Source: JAKBEU01 sp036172095 (lineage in GTDB: Bacteria > Patescibacteriota > Microgenomatia > UBA1406 > GWC2-37-13). Taken from it: a DNA stretch of 6,259 bases. The number at the start of each line of letters is the position of its first letter. Positions within the stretch are counted from its first letter, which is position 1. Both the position numbers and the translations under genes were made by a program. The stretch covers positions 1-6,259 of the forward strand of contig JAVHSH010000036.1 of NCBI GenBank assembly GCA_036172095.1, given 5' to 3'. The notes under the pieces were generated by a model that saw nothing but the letters and a program-made list of their open reading frames with translations, was not told where the DNA came from and made no database searches. Shown one piece after another: positions 5,647 to 6,259 of this stretch.

Positions 5647-5650
5647 TAAT
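5645..5650 (+). promoter_or_regulatory. Possible -10 box for the 98-aa membrane protein gene
   Basis: A perfect TATAAT follows the terminator T tract, with GTG 5657 starting 7 nt after it, where transcription would begin. No good -35 is visible 16-18 nt upstream, since that stretch lies in the terminator stem, so this is tentative. Confidence 0.4.
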
Positions 5651-5656
5651 GAAACT

Positions 5657-5953
5657 GTGAAAAAAATAAAGAGGTCTGCTTCCAAAAAACATCTCTATAA
5701 TCCGTATGTTTGGTTACGGTATTCAATAATTTCCGGATGTGCCATATTGTTTTCATTAATACTTATTATCACTTTATATGGGAGGGAAATTGTCAGTTTA
5801 TTAAATGAGTCGGCTCAACCTGTTGAGGATGGAACAAGATACCTCCTCGGATTCATCCCTCTTCCGCTTATAACTGACATTCTCCAAAAAGAGCAAGATT
5901 TGTTTATCATTTCGCTCAAGAGTGTATTGAGCCTATTTGGCGGCGCAAAATAG
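5657..5953 (+). CDS. Hypothetical single-span membrane protein, 98 aa
   Basis: I do not recognise this family. From GTG 5657 it would be 98 residues: a basic N-terminus (KKIKRSASKKH, 2-12), a hydrophobic span at about 22-41 (ISGCAILFSLILIITLYG within it), then a polar segment and an amphipathic C-terminal part. The positive charge before the span favours the N-terminus inside and the C-terminal half outside. The same frame opens at ATG 5627, but that codon lies in the terminator loop and stem, so it would not be on an mRNA starting downstream of it. GTG 5657 sits 7 nt after TATAAT, as expected for a leaderless mRNA; no Shine-Dalgarno sequence supports either start. The next promoter begins about 18 nt after its stop. 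A real gene is likely from the clear membrane span and the tidy fit between terminator and promoter. Confidence 0.6.
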   Translation: MKKIKRSASKKHLYNPYVWLRYSIISGCAILFSLILIITLYGREIVSLLNESAQPVEDGTRYLLGFIPLPLITDILQKEQDLFIISLKSVLSLFGGAK

Positions 5954-5970
5954 GATTTTTATCTGAAATA

Positions 5971-5979
5971 TGATATAAT
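5971..5979 (+). promoter_or_regulatory. Extended -10 promoter of the RRM protein gene
   Basis: TGATATAAT combines a TGn extension with a perfect TATAAT at 5974-5979. No strong -35 lies upstream, which the extended -10 can compensate for. Transcription should start near 5986, giving a leader of about 70 nt. Confidence 0.7.
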
Positions 5980-5992
5980 TAAGGTTAGTTAG

Positions 5993-6021
5993 CCTAGAGT
6001 GCTCGCAAGACGCTTCTTAGG
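5993..6021 (+). promoter_or_regulatory. Hairpin in the RRM gene leader
   Basis: CCTAGAGTG (5993-6001) can pair with CGCTTCTTAGG (6011-6021) with two single-U bulges, closing a loop CUCGCAAGA. It lies between the predicted start site and the Shine-Dalgarno sequence. Structured leaders that control expression are known for bacterial cold-shock and RNA-binding protein genes, but no role is shown here. Confidence 0.4.
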
Positions 6022-6037
6022 AAATTCTCAAAATCAA

Positions 6038-6046
6038 AAGGAGGTG
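6038..6046 (+). promoter_or_regulatory. Strong Shine-Dalgarno of the RRM gene
   Basis: AAGGAGGTG is a near-full match to the 16S rRNA tail, ending 10 nt before GTG 6057. It selects that GTG as start and contrasts with the his and yerC starts, which have no such site. Confidence 0.85.
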
Positions 6047-6056
6047 TTACAGAGTA

Positions 6057-6259
6057 GTGGATAACAAAAAATTATTCGTAGGTAATCTTCCATGGGGTAT
6101 CACCAATGACTCCCTTCGTGAGCTTTTTGCATCAGTCGGTGAAGTCGTAGAAGCCATGGTTATTACTGATCGTATGTCAGGTAGATCAAAGGGTTTCGGA
6201 TTTGTTACATTTGCAACTGAAGAAGCAGCTCAAGCTGCCATTCAACAATTGAACGAAAA
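6057..6259 (+). CDS. RRM-domain RNA-binding protein (partial)
   Basis: The first 67 residues of a single-RRM protein are visible before the window ends. RNP2 is LFVGNL (6-11) and RNP1 is KGFGFVTF (45-52), with aromatic F7, F47 and F49 at the RNA-stacking positions. The visible part reaches helix 2 (EEAAQAAIQQL), so only the last strand and the tail are missing. Small proteins of this kind, often with a Gly-rich or basic tail, occur in cyanobacteria and many Patescibacteria and are thought to act as RNA chaperones in the cytoplasm. The start is GTG 6057, chosen by the strong Shine-Dalgarno sequence and the RRM beginning four residues later. The gene has its own promoter and a long leader. Confidence 0.93.
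   Translation, partial: MDNKKLFVGNLPWGITNDSLRELFASVGEVVEAMVITDRMSGRSKGFGFVTFATEEAAQAAIQQLNE

Noticed and set aside
5627..5656. ATG 5627 as start of the membrane protein
   Set aside because: The codon is in the loop and stem of the terminator, and its first residues merely translate the T tract.
1..6259. CRISPR array, insertion sequence, tRNA or rRNA genes
   Set aside because: I saw no spaced direct repeats, transposase motifs, terminal inverted repeats, tRNA cloverleaf or rRNA signatures.

Overview
This window looks like part of a Patescibacteria (Candidate Phyla Radiation, probably Parcubacteria-type) chromosome. The DNA is AT-rich, genes are short and tightly packed, TGA is used as a stop (so not the UGA-recoding lineages), and the gene types (YerC-like TrpR-family protein, short RecD/Dda-like helicase, Lys-rich mini-protein, single-RRM protein) are familiar in that group. 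The taxonomic call is inference from gene content and style; no rRNA is present.

Left part (1-3734, minus strand): a compact histidine biosynthesis operon read right to left as hisG, hisD, hisC, then a HAD-family phosphatase cut by the window edge. The junctions are a 4-nt overlap, a 2-nt gap and a 4-nt overlap, so translation is probably coupled. HisG catalyses the first step of the pathway and HisD the last two. HisC makes histidinol phosphate, and the HAD protein is a good candidate for the histidinol-phosphate phosphatase between HisC and HisD.

Centre (3735-3913): a 179-bp divergent control region, the most interesting part of the window. On the minus strand it encodes a 17-codon leader peptide, MFINLKSQSEVSHHTPA, with two adjacent His codons three codons before the stop. 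It is followed by three mutually exclusive RNA helices, the last an intrinsic terminator whose U7 tract touches the hisG ATG. This is the layout of a classical ribosome-mediated attenuator, geometrically very like E. coli trpL. The same region holds a near-perfect 24-bp palindrome over the his -10 box, and two back-to-back promoters whose -35 boxes share an 18-bp inverted repeat. A TrpR-family (YerC/HisR-like) regulator is transcribed divergently. The his operon therefore appears to have two layers of control, repression at initiation and attenuation in the leader. Both promoters place their predicted start sites on or within 2 nt of an ATG, suggesting leaderless mRNAs.

Right part (3914-6259, plus strand): the TrpR-family regulator overlaps a RecD/Dda-like SF1 helicase gene. 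Then come a 36-residue protein that is half Lys/Arg, a strong terminator, an unrecognised 98-residue single-span membrane protein, and the 5' part of an RRM RNA-binding protein gene with its own extended -10 promoter, a structured leader and a strong Shine-Dalgarno sequence.
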